DNA from: Limimaricola pyoseonensis
GTDB taxonomy: Bacteria; Pseudomonadota; Alphaproteobacteria; Rhodobacterales; Rhodobacteraceae
Length of the DNA: 64,000 nucleotides
NCBI RefSeq assembly: GCF_900102015.1
Contig: NZ_FNAT01000006.1
Location: 1 to 64,000 of the forward strand
Direction of reading: 5' to 3'
Shown here: piece after piece, positions 54,059-62,323 of the stretch
How positions within the stretch are numbered: position 1 is the first letter of the stretch
Layout of the letters: every line of letters starts with the position of its first letter
Position numbers and translations under genes: made by a program
The notes under the pieces: model-generated
What the model was told of the DNA's origin: nothing
Seen by the model: only the letters and a program-made list of their open reading frames with translations
Database searches by the model: none

Positions 54059-55314
54059 TGCGCGGCTTGCCACTTTTCGTATTCCTCGGTCAGCAGCTCG
54101 GCCCAATGGTCGGCCATCTCCTGCGCCGAGATCTCGCCCAGCAGCGCCTGCTGCGAGGTCTCGAGCGCGACGCTGTCGGCGAAGTAGCCGAAGCCCTCGA
54201 GATAGGTCGGCATGATGGTCGGCACGTAGGCCGGGTCGTTGAGCTCCTTGAACCAGCCGGCGAACTGCTCGGTCTGGAAGTAGGGGTCCTGGTCGGCGCC
54301 CTCGTGGATCGGGATCACGCCGACGCGCTTGGCCCAGGTCTCGTTCTGCTCGGGGGCGGAGAGATGCGCGATCAGCTCCCAGGACGCGTCGGGATGCTCG
54401 GTGCTCTCGAAGGCGGCCCAGCCGGCATAGCCGATGGTCGGGAAGGCCTTGCCCGAAGGGCCGACCGGCATCGGCGCGACCGCGAAGCTCTCGGGGTCCA
54501 TGCGCTCGGACACCGCGATCAGCGCGTCGGGGTCCTGGTCGAGGAAGGCGCAGGTGCCCGAGTAGAAGCCGGCGACGATCTCGTTGAAGCCCCAGCCGAC
54601 GCTGTCACGCGGGGCGTTGCCCTCCTGGTACATGTCGATCAGGAACTGCAGCCCCTCGACGCTGCCCGGCTCGTTCAGCCGGCTCTTGCCGTCCTCGGTG
54701 AAGAACTCGTTGGTGCCGTTCATCGCGGCGGCCATCATGATCCAGCCGTTCAGCCCGCCCGGCCCGCCGCGCAGGCAGTAGCCGGACTTGCCGTCGAGCT
54801 CGGAGACCGCGGCCGCGGCCTGCATGAACTCCTCCATGGTCTCGGGCGGGCCCTCGACCCCGGCCTCGGCCAGCAGCTCCTTGTTGTAGAACATGGCGCG
54901 CAGGTAGAAGCCGTAGGGGATCTCGCGCAGCCGGCCGTCGGCGGTCTGGCTGCCCATGGCGACGGTCTTGTCGGTCAGCGTGTCGCCGTGCTCCCACGCC
55001 GCGACGCGGTCGGTCAGGTCCATCAGCTGGCCGCTGCCCGAGTAGAGGGCGAGCCAGCGGTCGGGCATCTCGACCACGTCCGGCACGTCGCCGCCGGCCA
55101 CCATGGTCGCCAGCTTCTCGAAGGCCTGGCCCCAGGGCAGCGACACGATCTCGACGCTGTGCCCGGTTTCGGCCTCCCAGGCCGAGACCATCTCCTGCAG
55201 CGTCTCGGTGCGCTCGGGCGAGGTGATCACCTCGACCAGCTTGAGATCCGCCGCCCCGGCCGCGCCCGCGGCCATGATGATCGCGAGCGCCGAGGCGCCC
55301 AGTAGCTGTTTCAT
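54055..55314 (-). CDS. Sugar-type ABC transporter substrate-binding protein (family 1)
   Basis: 419 residues with a signal peptide ending near AAGAADLK. The mature protein resembles extracellular family 1 binding proteins (MalE/UgpB type): VEIVSLPWGQAFEKLATMV, GDVPDVVEMPDRWL, and GYAGWAAFESTEHPDASWEL near the C-terminus. The usual ligands are sugars or glycerol phosphodiesters, but the adjacent PLP lyase hints at an amino-acid-like or sulfur-containing ligand. It lies 67 bases after the lyase gene. Confidence 0.9.
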   Translation of the reverse strand: MKQLLGASALAIIMAAGAAGAADLKLVEVITSPERTETLQEMVSAWEAETGHSVEIVSLPWGQAFEKLATMVAGGDVPDVVEMPDRWLALYSGSGQLMDLTDRVAAWEHGDTLTDKTVAMGSQTADGRLREIPYGFYLRAMFYNKELLAEAGVEGPPETMEEFMQAAAAVSELDGKSGYCLRGGPGGLNGWIMMAAAMNGTNEFFTEDGKSRLNEPGSVEGLQFLIDMYQEGNAPRDSVGWGFNEIVAGFYSGTCAFLDQDPDALIAVSERMDPESFAVAPMPVGPSGKAFPTIGYAGWAAFESTEHPDASWELIAHLSAPEQNETWAKRVGVIPIHEGADQDPYFQTEQFAGWFKELNDPAYVPTIMPTYLEGFGYFADSVALETSQQALLGEISAQEMADHWAELLTEEYEKWQAAQ

Positions 55315-55381
55315 GTCGTCTCCTCCCTGATTGTCGTTGCGCGGCCGCCCTCTTTTCGGGGTCGTGTCCGCTCGGTCACGT

Positions 55382-56536
55382 TCAGCCCGTGGCCACCTCC
55401 AATGCCTGCATGAAGTCCTCCCAGAGATCCTCGGCCCCCTCGAGCCCGAGGCTGAGCCGCACCAGCCGCGGCGGCACGCCGAAGCGCTGCGGCGCGTTCT
55501 GCTCGCCGGCCTGCCGCAGCGTGATCGCCGCGGGCACGACGAGGCTCTCGAACCCGCCCCAGCTCACGCCGAGGCGGAAGATCTTCAGCGCGTCGGCGAA
55601 GCGCGGGATGTCGACGTTCTCGGCGAACTCGACCGACATCAGCCCCGAGCGACCGCGCAGCCCCGGCACGGCGTTGGCGCCGGGCGAGCGCACCCGCGTC
55701 ACCTCGGGCCGCGCGGCCAGACGGTCGACGAAGAGATCGGCGGTGCGGCCGTGCTGGCGCATCCGCGCCTCGAGCGTGCGCAGGCCGCGCAGCAGCAGCC
55801 AGGCCTCGAAGGGGGCGAGCTTGGCGCCCAGAAGCGGCAGCGTCAGGTCGCGCAGACGGGCGACCAGATCGGCCCGGCCCGCCACCACCCCGGCCACCGT
55901 GTCGGAATGGCCCGAGATGTATTTCGAGGCCGAATGGATCACGAGGTCGATGCCGAGCGCCACCGGGTTGAGCAGCGCCGGCGTGGCCCAGGAGCTGTCG
56001 ATCACGGTGGTCACGCCGTGGCGACGGGCATGGCCTGCCACGGCGCGCAGGTCCATGACCTCCATCATCATCGAGTTCGGGCTCTCGAGATAGGCCAGTC
56101 GCGCCCCGGCCAGAAGCTCGGGCTCGGCTTCGAAGGCCTCCGGCGTGTGGTAGGTGATCTCGACGCCCCAGGGCCGCAGCATCCGCTCCATCAGCCGGTA
56201 GCTGTCGGGGTAGACATGGGTGATGCAGGCGATGCGGTCGCCGGGCTTCACCAGCGCGAACAGGGTAGAGGCCACCGCCGCCATGCCGGAGGCGAAGCCG
56301 ACCGCGGCCTCGGCCCCCTCGAGCCGCGCGATCATCTGCTCGAAGGCGCTGACGGTGGGGTTCTGCACCCGGCTGTAGAGCGGGCGGTCCGAGCGTCCGG
56401 CCATCCGGTCCTCGAACTCGGCGTAGCTGGAGAAGCCGAACAGCGAGCTTTGGTAGATCGGCGGGGTCATCTCGCCATAGGCGCCGTCATGCGGCGTGGC
56501 GAGCAGGCTGTCGAGGCCGTCGCCGCCCGCGCTCAT
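55382..56536 (-). CDS. Cys/Met-metabolism PLP enzyme (cystathionine gamma-lyase/synthase-like)
   Basis: 384 residues of the trans-sulfuration family. RPLYSRVQNPTV supplies the Tyr-Arg pair, GFASGMAAVASTLF the phosphate-binding turn, YLESPNSMMMEVMD and IDSSWATP the cofactor contacts, and HSASKYISGHSDTVAG the Schiff-base lysine. It may cleave a C-S or C-O bond at the beta or gamma carbon, yielding ammonia and a 2-oxo acid, or make a thioether. Its position between a GntR regulator (ATGA overlap) and a sugar-type transporter suggests a catabolic job rather than methionine synthesis. Confidence 0.85.
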   Translation of the reverse strand: MSAGGDGLDSLLATPHDGAYGEMTPPIYQSSLFGFSSYAEFEDRMAGRSDRPLYSRVQNPTVSAFEQMIARLEGAEAAVGFASGMAAVASTLFALVKPGDRIACITHVYPDSYRLMERMLRPWGVEITYHTPEAFEAEPELLAGARLAYLESPNSMMMEVMDLRAVAGHARRHGVTTVIDSSWATPALLNPVALGIDLVIHSASKYISGHSDTVAGVVAGRADLVARLRDLTLPLLGAKLAPFEAWLLLRGLRTLEARMRQHGRTADLFVDRLAARPEVTRVRSPGANAVPGLRGRSGLMSVEFAENVDIPRFADALKIFRLGVSWGGFESLVVPAAITLRQAGEQNAPQRFGVPPRLVRLSLGLEGAEDLWEDFMQALEVATG

Positions 56537-57237
56537 GCCTGTTCCTCCCGCGCGGTGACGGCCGCCGCGGCGGCGGTGACCTCGTCGAGGATCTGCGCCA
56601 TCAGCCCGGCGGCGGCCTCCGCCTCGCCGGCGACGATCGCCTCGGCCAGCGGCCGGTGCAGCGGGATCGAGGCATGGCCCAGCTGCGCCTGGCCGAAGGG
56701 CGCCTCGTAGATGTCGTGGAAGGCGCGCTGCAGCTGGCCGATCAGCTGGCCGAAGAGCGGGTTGCCGGTGGCGGCGTGGATCGCGGCGTGGAAACGGTGA
56801 TCGATCGCGCGCCAGTCCTCGCCGGCCTCGTAGACCGCCATCAGCTCGAGCATCAGGCCGCGGATCTCGTGGCGCTGGCGTTCGTCGGCCTCGCGCGCCG
56901 CGATCCGCACCGCCTCGATCTCGAGCGGACGGCGCACCGCGAGCGTGCGGGCGAGGCTCTGCGCCTCGAGCGTGACCGAAAGCGGCAGTTGCAGGGCGTG
57001 GCCCGAGATGTCGGTGGCCAGCACCGTGCCCGCGCCCTTGTTGCGCGTGACGATCCCCATCGCCTCCCAGGACTTGATCGCCTCGCGCACGGTGCCGCGG
57101 CCGAGGCCGAGCCGCCGCGCGAGATCGACCTCGGCCGGCAGGCGATCTCCGACGCCGAGCTTTTCGGCGTCGATGATCTGCAAGAGCGCATCCATGACTT
57201 GCCGTTGCTTCTGCGATGCCGGGGCGATCTGATCCAT
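56533..57237 (-). CDS. GntR-family regulator (FadR/FCD subfamily) of the PLP-lyase/transport operon
   Basis: 234 residues from the ATG at 57237, with AGGA 6 bases upstream; a start at 57261 is also possible. The winged helix contains LPAEVDLARRLGLGRGTVRE and the FCD domain HRFHAAIHAATGNPLFGQL with metal-ligand histidines. It is the first gene of the seven-gene leftward operon and probably binds the inverted pair of TTGTCCGACAT sites at 57272-57306 to control itself and the genes downstream. Confidence 0.9.
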   Translation of the reverse strand: MDQIAPASQKQRQVMDALLQIIDAEKLGVGDRLPAEVDLARRLGLGRGTVREAIKSWEAMGIVTRNKGAGTVLATDISGHALQLPLSVTLEAQSLARTLAVRRPLEIEAVRIAAREADERQRHEIRGLMLELMAVYEAGEDWRAIDHRFHAAIHAATGNPLFGQLIGQLQRAFHDIYEAPFGQAQLGHASIPLHRPLAEAIVAGEAEAAAGLMAQILDEVTAAAAAVTAREEQA

Positions 57238-57271
57238 GGGTCTTCCTGTCAACGTCGTCACAGCCTCGCAT

Positions 57272-57306
57272 ATTGTCCGACATAGTCAACAATTATGTCG
57301 GACAAT
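57272..57306. promoter_or_regulatory. GntR operator: inverted pair of ATTGTCCGACAT sites
   Basis: ATTGTCCGACAT (57272-57283) is exactly the reverse complement of ATGTCGGACAAT (57295-57306), with 11 AT-rich bases between. Each arm is itself a near-palindrome of the FadR-subfamily type (TTGTC-N-GACAT). It lies 35 bases upstream of the regulator start at 57237. Confidence 0.82.
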
Positions 57307-57435
57307 GTTTGTACGGGCCTCGAAGGGCGGGAATTTGGAGTCCGGGCGGGGGAGGGCCGGCTGTCGTGCTGGCGGGCGGGGCCAAAGCCGTGCAGGCAGA
57401 AAAGATCGGCTGTGACGGCGGGATGCCCGGTCTAG

Positions 57436-57776
57436 GGTAGGCCGGCATTCGGCCCGCACGCGGCCGCGTCCAACGATGTTTCGCTTTATAGAGGCTCGCT
57501 CGGCCCGACCGGCGGGGTCGACTACAAGGGCGACCTCGGGGTGGTGATCGGCCACAAGGCGCAGCACGCCGGCCGGAACGAGACGATGCGCTGCGTCGCC
57601 GGCTACGTGATCGTGAACGAAGTGACCGCGCTCGAGCTGGTGACGACGCTGAACGGTGAAGAGCGCCAGCGGGCGGTGATCCGCGACCTCGTCTTCGACA
57701 TCCCGGTGCTGATCGAGGCCCTCACCGCCATCGGCACGCTGTCGAACCCGATCGCGCAACCGCGGCCCGCCGTGCC
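57436..57776 (+). pseudogene. Decayed fumarylacetoacetate-hydrolase-family gene fragment
   Basis: The open frame reads GGVDYKGDLGVVIGHKAQ, then AGYVIVNEVTALEL, the metal-binding core of FAH-family hydrolases (usually VDYEGELAVVIG and GYTVVNDVTARD). It jumps directly to LNGEERQRAVIRDLVFDIPV, which normally lies about 40-50 residues further on, so the central segment with the substrate lysine is deleted. The first metal-binding block and the C-terminus are absent and no ribosome site was found. The frame runs on without a stop into the antisense of the neighbouring GntR gene. Confidence 0.72.
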
Positions 57777-57810
57777 CGCCGGGCGCGGGCGACGGGCCGA
57801 CGGCCGGGGC

Positions 57811-58566
57811 TCAGGCCCCGCCGCCCTCGGTGCCGCGGGATGTACCTGTGAGGTAGACCTCGATCCGCGCGGCGGCGTTGACGAGGTGACGCTCGGCCGC
57901 GCCCGCCGCGCCGGGCGCGTCGCCCTCGGCGATCGCCCGAAAGATCGCGCGATGCTCCTCCTGCACCGCGTCGAGCAGGTCGACATGGTTGGCGCGGGTG
58001 TTGGTCCGGGCCTGCCGGATCACGTTGCGCGCACCGAATTCGAGGTGCTTGCACAGGGCCTGGAAATGCGGGTTGTGCGTCGCCTCGACGATGGCCTGGT
58101 GGAACTGGAAATCCTCCTCGTCGCCGAGCTCGTCATTGGCGATCGCGAATTCCATGCCCACCAGCGCGCGCTTGATGCGCTTGAGGTCCTCGTCGGTGCG
58201 GTGCAGGGCCGCCAGCCGCGTCGCCGCGACCTCGATCGCGACCAGCAGCTCCATCGCCTGCTCGAGCGCCTCGCGGTTGCTCACCGCGAAGTTCTGGATG
58301 CGGAACGAGCTGGTCGCGTTCTGCGCGGTGACGAAGACGCCGCTGCCGGCGCGCGAGGCGACAAGCCCGTCGGACTTCAGCTTCGACAGCGCCTCGCGCA
58401 CGACCGGGCGGCTGACGGCGTACTCCGCGCAGAGCAGCCGTTCGCTCGGCAGCCGGTCGCCGACCGCAAGCTCTCCGTTCAGGATCTTGCGGGCCAGATC
58501 GCTCGCGATCTCGTCCGGCAGGTGGCTGCCGGCCGCGGCGGTGCGCGTGGATCCGTTTCTGCTCAT
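57811..58566 (-). CDS. GntR-family regulator (FadR/FCD subfamily) divergent from a branched-chain-type transporter
   Basis: 251 residues from the ATG at 58566, which has GGAG 9 bases upstream; the open frame begins at a TTG at 58581. The winged helix is LPSERLLCAEYAVSRPVVRE, and the FCD domain has EEDFQFHQAIVEATHNPHFQ plus EEHRAIFRAI with candidate metal ligands. It probably regulates the transporter genes at 58815-63785 through TTGGCCAGAC sites in the divergent region. Confidence 0.9.
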   Translation of the reverse strand: MSRNGSTRTAAAGSHLPDEIASDLARKILNGELAVGDRLPSERLLCAEYAVSRPVVREALSKLKSDGLVASRAGSGVFVTAQNATSSFRIQNFAVSNREALEQAMELLVAIEVAATRLAALHRTDEDLKRIKRALVGMEFAIANDELGDEEDFQFHQAIVEATHNPHFQALCKHLEFGARNVIRQARTNTRANHVDLLDAVQEEHRAIFRAIAEGDAPGAAGAAERHLVNAAARIEVYLTGTSRGTEGGGA

Positions 58567-58616
58567 CCGCGACATCTCCAAAGCGAGCGGGGGGTCATGG
58601 CTTCAATCATACGAAA

Positions 58617-58633
58617 TTGGCCAGACAGGTCAA
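58617..58633. promoter_or_regulatory. Putative operator: TTGGCCAGACAGGTCAA
   Basis: An imperfect palindrome (TTGGCC against GGTCAA, 5 of 6 positions) 50 bases upstream of the GntR start. Its first ten bases, TTGGCCAGAC, recur exactly 100 bases away at 58717. It lies in a strikingly AT-rich divergent promoter region. Confidence 0.6.
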
Positions 58634-58692
58634 CTTGAGAGAATAATAAAGCAATAGAAGTAACTTAAGTGATAAATCTCAGGGCATTATAC

Positions 58693-58704
58693 CCTGATAT
58701 CAGG
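58693..58704. promoter_or_regulatory. Perfect palindrome CCTGATATCAGG in the divergent promoter
   Basis: A 12-bp perfect palindrome between the two TTGGCCAGAC repeats, next to AGGG-CATTATA-CCCT (58681-58694). It could be a binding site for a second regulator or part of a promoter. No identity can be assigned. Confidence 0.4.
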
Positions 58705-58716
58705 CATCATGGCTTT

Positions 58717-58747
58717 TTGGCCAGACGGGTAGTTGACCTGTAAGACC
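58717..58747. promoter_or_regulatory. Putative operator: second TTGGCCAGAC copy with TTGACC half-site
   Basis: TTGGCCAGACGGGT (58717-58730) repeats the element at 58617, followed by GTTGACCTGTAAGACC (58732-58747), which holds a TTGACC half-site matching the other arm of the first site. It lies about 70-100 bases upstream of the binding-protein gene. Confidence 0.58.
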
Positions 58748-58814
58748 AGTCATGCCAGCGTCTGGACCGGGATCGGGAGGATTCCGGGATCAAGTTTCTT
58801 TCGGGGAGGAAGAC

Positions 58815-60059
58815 ATGACGTTCAGTTCGCTTGTCCGCGGCACCGCCGCCAGCGCGCTTGTCCTGATGGCCGGTTCGGCCGCGGCCGAGCCGCTCAAGAT
58901 CGCATTGGTGGAAACCCTGTCGGGCCCGCAGGCCTCGACCGGCCTGCTTTACCGCTCGGCCGTCCAGTACGAGATCGGCAAGCTGAACGAGCAGGGCGGC
59001 TTCGGCGGCGAGGAGATCGTGCTGGCCGAGTACGACAACCAGGGCGGCCCAGTCGGGGCGGCCGACCGGGTCCGGGCGGCGATCGCCGACGGCGCGCAGA
59101 TCATCCTGCAGGGCTCGTCCTCCGCTGTGGCCGGTCAGGTCACCGAGGACGTGCGCAAGCACAACCTGCGAAACCCCGGCAACGAGGTGCTCTACGTCAA
59201 TCTCGGCGCCGAGGCGATGGAGCTGACCGGCGAGAAGTGCCACTTCTACCACTTCCGGGTCAGCCCCAACGCCGCGATCCGCGTCGGCACGCTGGTCGAG
59301 GGCATGCGCGAGGCCGACGCGCTCGGCGAGCGGGTCTACGCGATGAACCAGAACTACTCCTGGGGCGTCGACGTGCAGGAGAACACCAAGGCCGCCGCCG
59401 AGGAGATGGGCTTCGAGGTGGTCGAGGAGACGCTGCACGACGTCAACAAGATCCAGGATTTCGCACCCTACGTCGCCCGCATCCAGGCCGCCCACGCCGA
59501 CACGGTGATCACCGGCAACTGGTCGAACGACCTGCTGCTGCTGATGAAGGCCGCGAGCAGCGCCGGCCTCGAGGCGCGCTTCGGCACCGCCTTCCTCGAC
59601 CAGCCCGGCAATGTCGGCAATGCCGGCGCCGTCGCCGAAGGGCACTTCGTCTCGACGCCGTTCAACGCCGAGACCAACCCCGATCTGTCGGGGCCCTTCG
59701 TCGAGGACTACAAGGCCGCGACCGGTCACTACCCCTCCTATGTCGAGCCGGCGGCCGCCTTCGGCATCCGGCTGCTCGGCGAGGCGCTCGGCCAGGTCGA
59801 GCCGACCGAGGCCGGGGTCGACGTGACCGCGCTGGCGCAGGCGCTCGAGACCGTCTCGATCGAGACCCCGATGGGCGAGCTCTCGATCCGCCCCGAAGAC
59901 CACCAGGCTGTGCTGCCGATGGTCGTCCAGACGGTGAGCCGCGACGCGGTCTACAAGGCCGACGACACCGAGTTCGGCTTCAAACCGGTCAAGCTGATCT
60001 CGGCCGAGGACGCCGCGGCGCCGGTGCAGGACAGCTGCGAGATGCAGCGTCCCGGCTGA
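58815..60059 (+). CDS. Branched-chain-amino-acid-type ABC transporter substrate-binding protein
   Basis: 414 residues of the Peripla_BP_6 (LivJ-like) family. The signal peptide ends near GSAAAEPL; the mature N-terminus LKIALVETLSGPQASTGLLY is diagnostic, followed by AEYDNQGGPVGAADRVRAAI and QGSSSAVAGQVTE. GGGGAGGAAG precedes the ATG. Relatives bind amino acids, urea, amides or aromatic acids, so the ligand is open. First gene of a transporter operon divergent from a GntR regulator. Confidence 0.9.
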   Translation: MTFSSLVRGTAASALVLMAGSAAAEPLKIALVETLSGPQASTGLLYRSAVQYEIGKLNEQGGFGGEEIVLAEYDNQGGPVGAADRVRAAIADGAQIILQGSSSAVAGQVTEDVRKHNLRNPGNEVLYVNLGAEAMELTGEKCHFYHFRVSPNAAIRVGTLVEGMREADALGERVYAMNQNYSWGVDVQENTKAAAEEMGFEVVEETLHDVNKIQDFAPYVARIQAAHADTVITGNWSNDLLLLMKAASSAGLEARFGTAFLDQPGNVGNAGAVAEGHFVSTPFNAETNPDLSGPFVEDYKAATGHYPSYVEPAAAFGIRLLGEALGQVEPTEAGVDVTALAQALETVSIETPMGELSIRPEDHQAVLPMVVQTVSRDAVYKADDTEFGFKPVKLISAEDAAAPVQDSCEMQRPG

Positions 60060-60087
60060 TACCGGACACCCCACCCTAGGACAGCTT

Positions 60088-60122
60088 CGGTCCGCCCGTG
60101 CCCGCCGCGGCAGGGCGGACCG
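60088..60122 (+). other. Intercistronic hairpin after the binding-protein gene
   Basis: A perfect 10-bp stem, CGGTCCGCCC (60088-60097) with GGGCGGACCG (60113-60122), 15-base loop and no T tail, in the 91-base gap before the permease gene. The arrangement mirrors the rhaS-rhaT hairpin and suggests differential expression of the binding protein. Confidence 0.6.
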
Positions 60123-60150
60123 CACCCGAACTGCAGGGAATGGCAGAGCC

Positions 60151-61092
60151 ATGGACCAACTCGTCTTCGCATTGCTCAACGGCACGATCTACGGGCTCTT
60201 GCTCTTCATGGTCTCGGCCGGTCTGACGCTGATCTTCGGCATGATGGGCGTGCTCAACTTCGCCCATGCGTCCTTCTACATGCTGGGCGCCTATTTCGCC
60301 TACACGCTGGAGCCGCTGACCGGCTTCTGGGCCGCGATCCTGCTCTCGCCGCTCCTGGTCACCGGCATCGGCGTGCTCGTCGAGAAGTTCATCCTGAGGC
60401 GGGTGCACGCCTTCGGGCACGCCCACGAGCTGCTCGTGACCTTCGGCCTCTCCGTCGTGATCGCCGAGCTGATCAAGATGGGCTACGGCAACTTTCCGGT
60501 CGACTACCGGGTGCCGCCGGAGCTGCGCTTCGCGGCCTTCTCGATCTCCGGCATCGACTACCCGTTCTACCGGCTGTTCATGGGGGCGATCGCGCTCGTC
60601 ATGTTCGCCGCGATCTACCTGCTGCTGACCCGCACCCGCGTCGGCATCGTGGTCCGCTCGGCCATCTACCGGCCGCAAATGGTCGAGGCGCTCGGGCACA
60701 ACGTGCCGCTGGTCTTCATGGGCGTGTTCGGCGTCGGCGCCGGGCTGGCGGGGCTGGCCGGCGCGGTGGCCGGGGCCTTCTACACCACCAACCCCAACAT
60801 GGCGCTCGAACTCGGCGTGGTGGTCTTCGTGGTGGTCGTGGTCGGCGGCCTCGGCTCGATGGGCGGCGCGATGCTCGCCTCTCTCCTGATCGGCATCACC
60901 AACTCGCTGGCGGTGGGCAGCAATCTCAGGCCGGCCGATCTCTTTGCGCTGGTAGGACAGCGCGACTGGGCGGAGCAGATCGGCGGGCTGATGACCGTGC
61001 AGCTTTCGAGCCTCGCGGCCACGCTGCCGTTCCTGATCATGCTGATCGTGCTGGTGGTCCGGCCGTCCGGTCTCATGGGCGAGAAGGAATAA
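60151..61092 (+). CDS. Branched-chain-type ABC transporter permease (LivH family)
   Basis: 313 residues, about eight membrane segments. NGTIYGLLLFMVSAGLTLIF, followed by GMMGVLNFAHASFYMLGAY, is the LivH signature; TRVGIVVRSAIYRPQMVEALG is the coupling segment and VVVVGGLGSMGGAMLASLLI the late block. It is followed by the LivM-type gene 4 bases later. Confidence 0.92.
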   Translation: MDQLVFALLNGTIYGLLLFMVSAGLTLIFGMMGVLNFAHASFYMLGAYFAYTLEPLTGFWAAILLSPLLVTGIGVLVEKFILRRVHAFGHAHELLVTFGLSVVIAELIKMGYGNFPVDYRVPPELRFAAFSISGIDYPFYRLFMGAIALVMFAAIYLLLTRTRVGIVVRSAIYRPQMVEALGHNVPLVFMGVFGVGAGLAGLAGAVAGAFYTTNPNMALELGVVVFVVVVVGGLGSMGGAMLASLLIGITNSLAVGSNLRPADLFALVGQRDWAEQIGGLMTVQLSSLAATLPFLIMLIVLVVRPSGLMGEKE

Positions 61093-61096
61093 CGCC

Positions 61097-62323
61097 ATGA
61101 AAGCCAAGATTTTCCTCGTCGCGATCGCGGTGGCGGTGCTGGTCGCGCTGCCCTGGCTGGTCTCGACCCCGCTGCTCAACGCCGCGGTGCAGATGCTGAT
61201 CGCCGCGCTCTTCGCAATGGCCTTCAGCTTCCTGTGCGGCCGGGCGGGCATGCTGAGCTTCGGCCATGCCGCCTATTTCGGCATCGGCGCCTTCGCCGCG
61301 GTGCACGCGATGAACGCCTTCGGCGGCGCGGGCCTGCTGCCCACCCCGCTGCTGCCGCTGGTCGGCGCCGGGACCGGGCTGCTGGGCGGCCTGATCGCCG
61401 GCTACTTCGCGACCAAGCGCACCGGCGTCTACTTCGCGATGATCACCCTCGCCCTGGCCGAGCTGCTGCACGCGCTGGCGCCGCACCTCAAGGGCACCTT
61501 CGGCGGCGAGGCGGGGATCTCCTCCTTCCGGATGCCGGCCTGGGGCTTCACCTTCGGCTCGGTCACCGAGGTCTACTTCCTGACCCTGGCCTGGGTGCTG
61601 CTCTGCATCGGCCTGCTGTGGCTGCTCGGCCTGACGCCGCTCGGCCGCCTCGCGCTCGGCCTCAGGGAAAACGGCCACCGGCTGCGGTTCCTAGGCTACA
61701 ACGTGCACGCGCTGAGCACGCTGGTCTTCGCGGTCTCGGCGATGTTTGCGGGCGTCGCGGGCGCGCTGCAGTCGCTCAACATCGAGGCGGCGAACTACGT
61801 GGTGCTCGAGGCGCATGTCTCGACCTCGGTGGTGCTCAACAGCTTCATCGGTGGCGTCCGGGTCTTCCTCGGGCCGGCGATCGGCGGCGCGGCGATGACC
61901 TTCTTCGGCTACATCACCGCCGATCTCACCCGGGTCTGGCTGCTCTACCAGGGCATCATCTTCGTGCTGGTCATGATGTTCCTGCCGCGCGGTCTGGTCG
62001 GCGAGCTGGTCGAGCGCTTCTCGGGCGGCGAGCGCCGGTCCGGCGGCACGGCGCTGCTCGACGGCGGCTGGCGACTGGCCGGCTTCGCCATGGCCGCGGC
62101 GGGCTGCGTCTTCCTGGTCGAGTTCCTGCAGCGCTTCCTGTCGACCGGCTACCGCGCCACCGCGACGGGCGAGAACTGGCCGCCGATCGAACTTATGGGC
62201 TTCGACTGGTCGCCGGGGTCCCCGCTCACCTGGCTGCTGCCCGCGGCGCTGCTCGCGGCCGGGCTGTGGCTGCTCGGCGCGGCCAACAAGCGGGCGGCCG
62301 CACAACAGGAGGCGCTGGCATGA
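61097..62323 (+). CDS. Branched-chain-type ABC transporter permease (LivM family)
   Basis: 408 residues. The LivM core is clear: FLCGRAGMLSFGHAAYFGIG, KRTGVYFAMITLALAELLHA, GRLALGLRENGHRLRFLGYN. After about residue 305 there is an extension with one or two extra membrane segments (LAGFAMAAAGCVFLVEFLQ and WLLPAALLAAGLWLLGAAN), so it is longer than a typical LivM. The stop overlaps the LivG-type start by 4 bases. Confidence 0.9.
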   Translation: MKAKIFLVAIAVAVLVALPWLVSTPLLNAAVQMLIAALFAMAFSFLCGRAGMLSFGHAAYFGIGAFAAVHAMNAFGGAGLLPTPLLPLVGAGTGLLGGLIAGYFATKRTGVYFAMITLALAELLHALAPHLKGTFGGEAGISSFRMPAWGFTFGSVTEVYFLTLAWVLLCIGLLWLLGLTPLGRLALGLRENGHRLRFLGYNVHALSTLVFAVSAMFAGVAGALQSLNIEAANYVVLEAHVSTSVVLNSFIGGVRVFLGPAIGGAAMTFFGYITADLTRVWLLYQGIIFVLVMMFLPRGLVGELVERFSGGERRSGGTALLDGGWRLAGFAMAAAGCVFLVEFLQRFLSTGYRATATGENWPPIELMGFDWSPGSPLTWLLPAALLAAGLWLLGAANKRAAAQQEALA

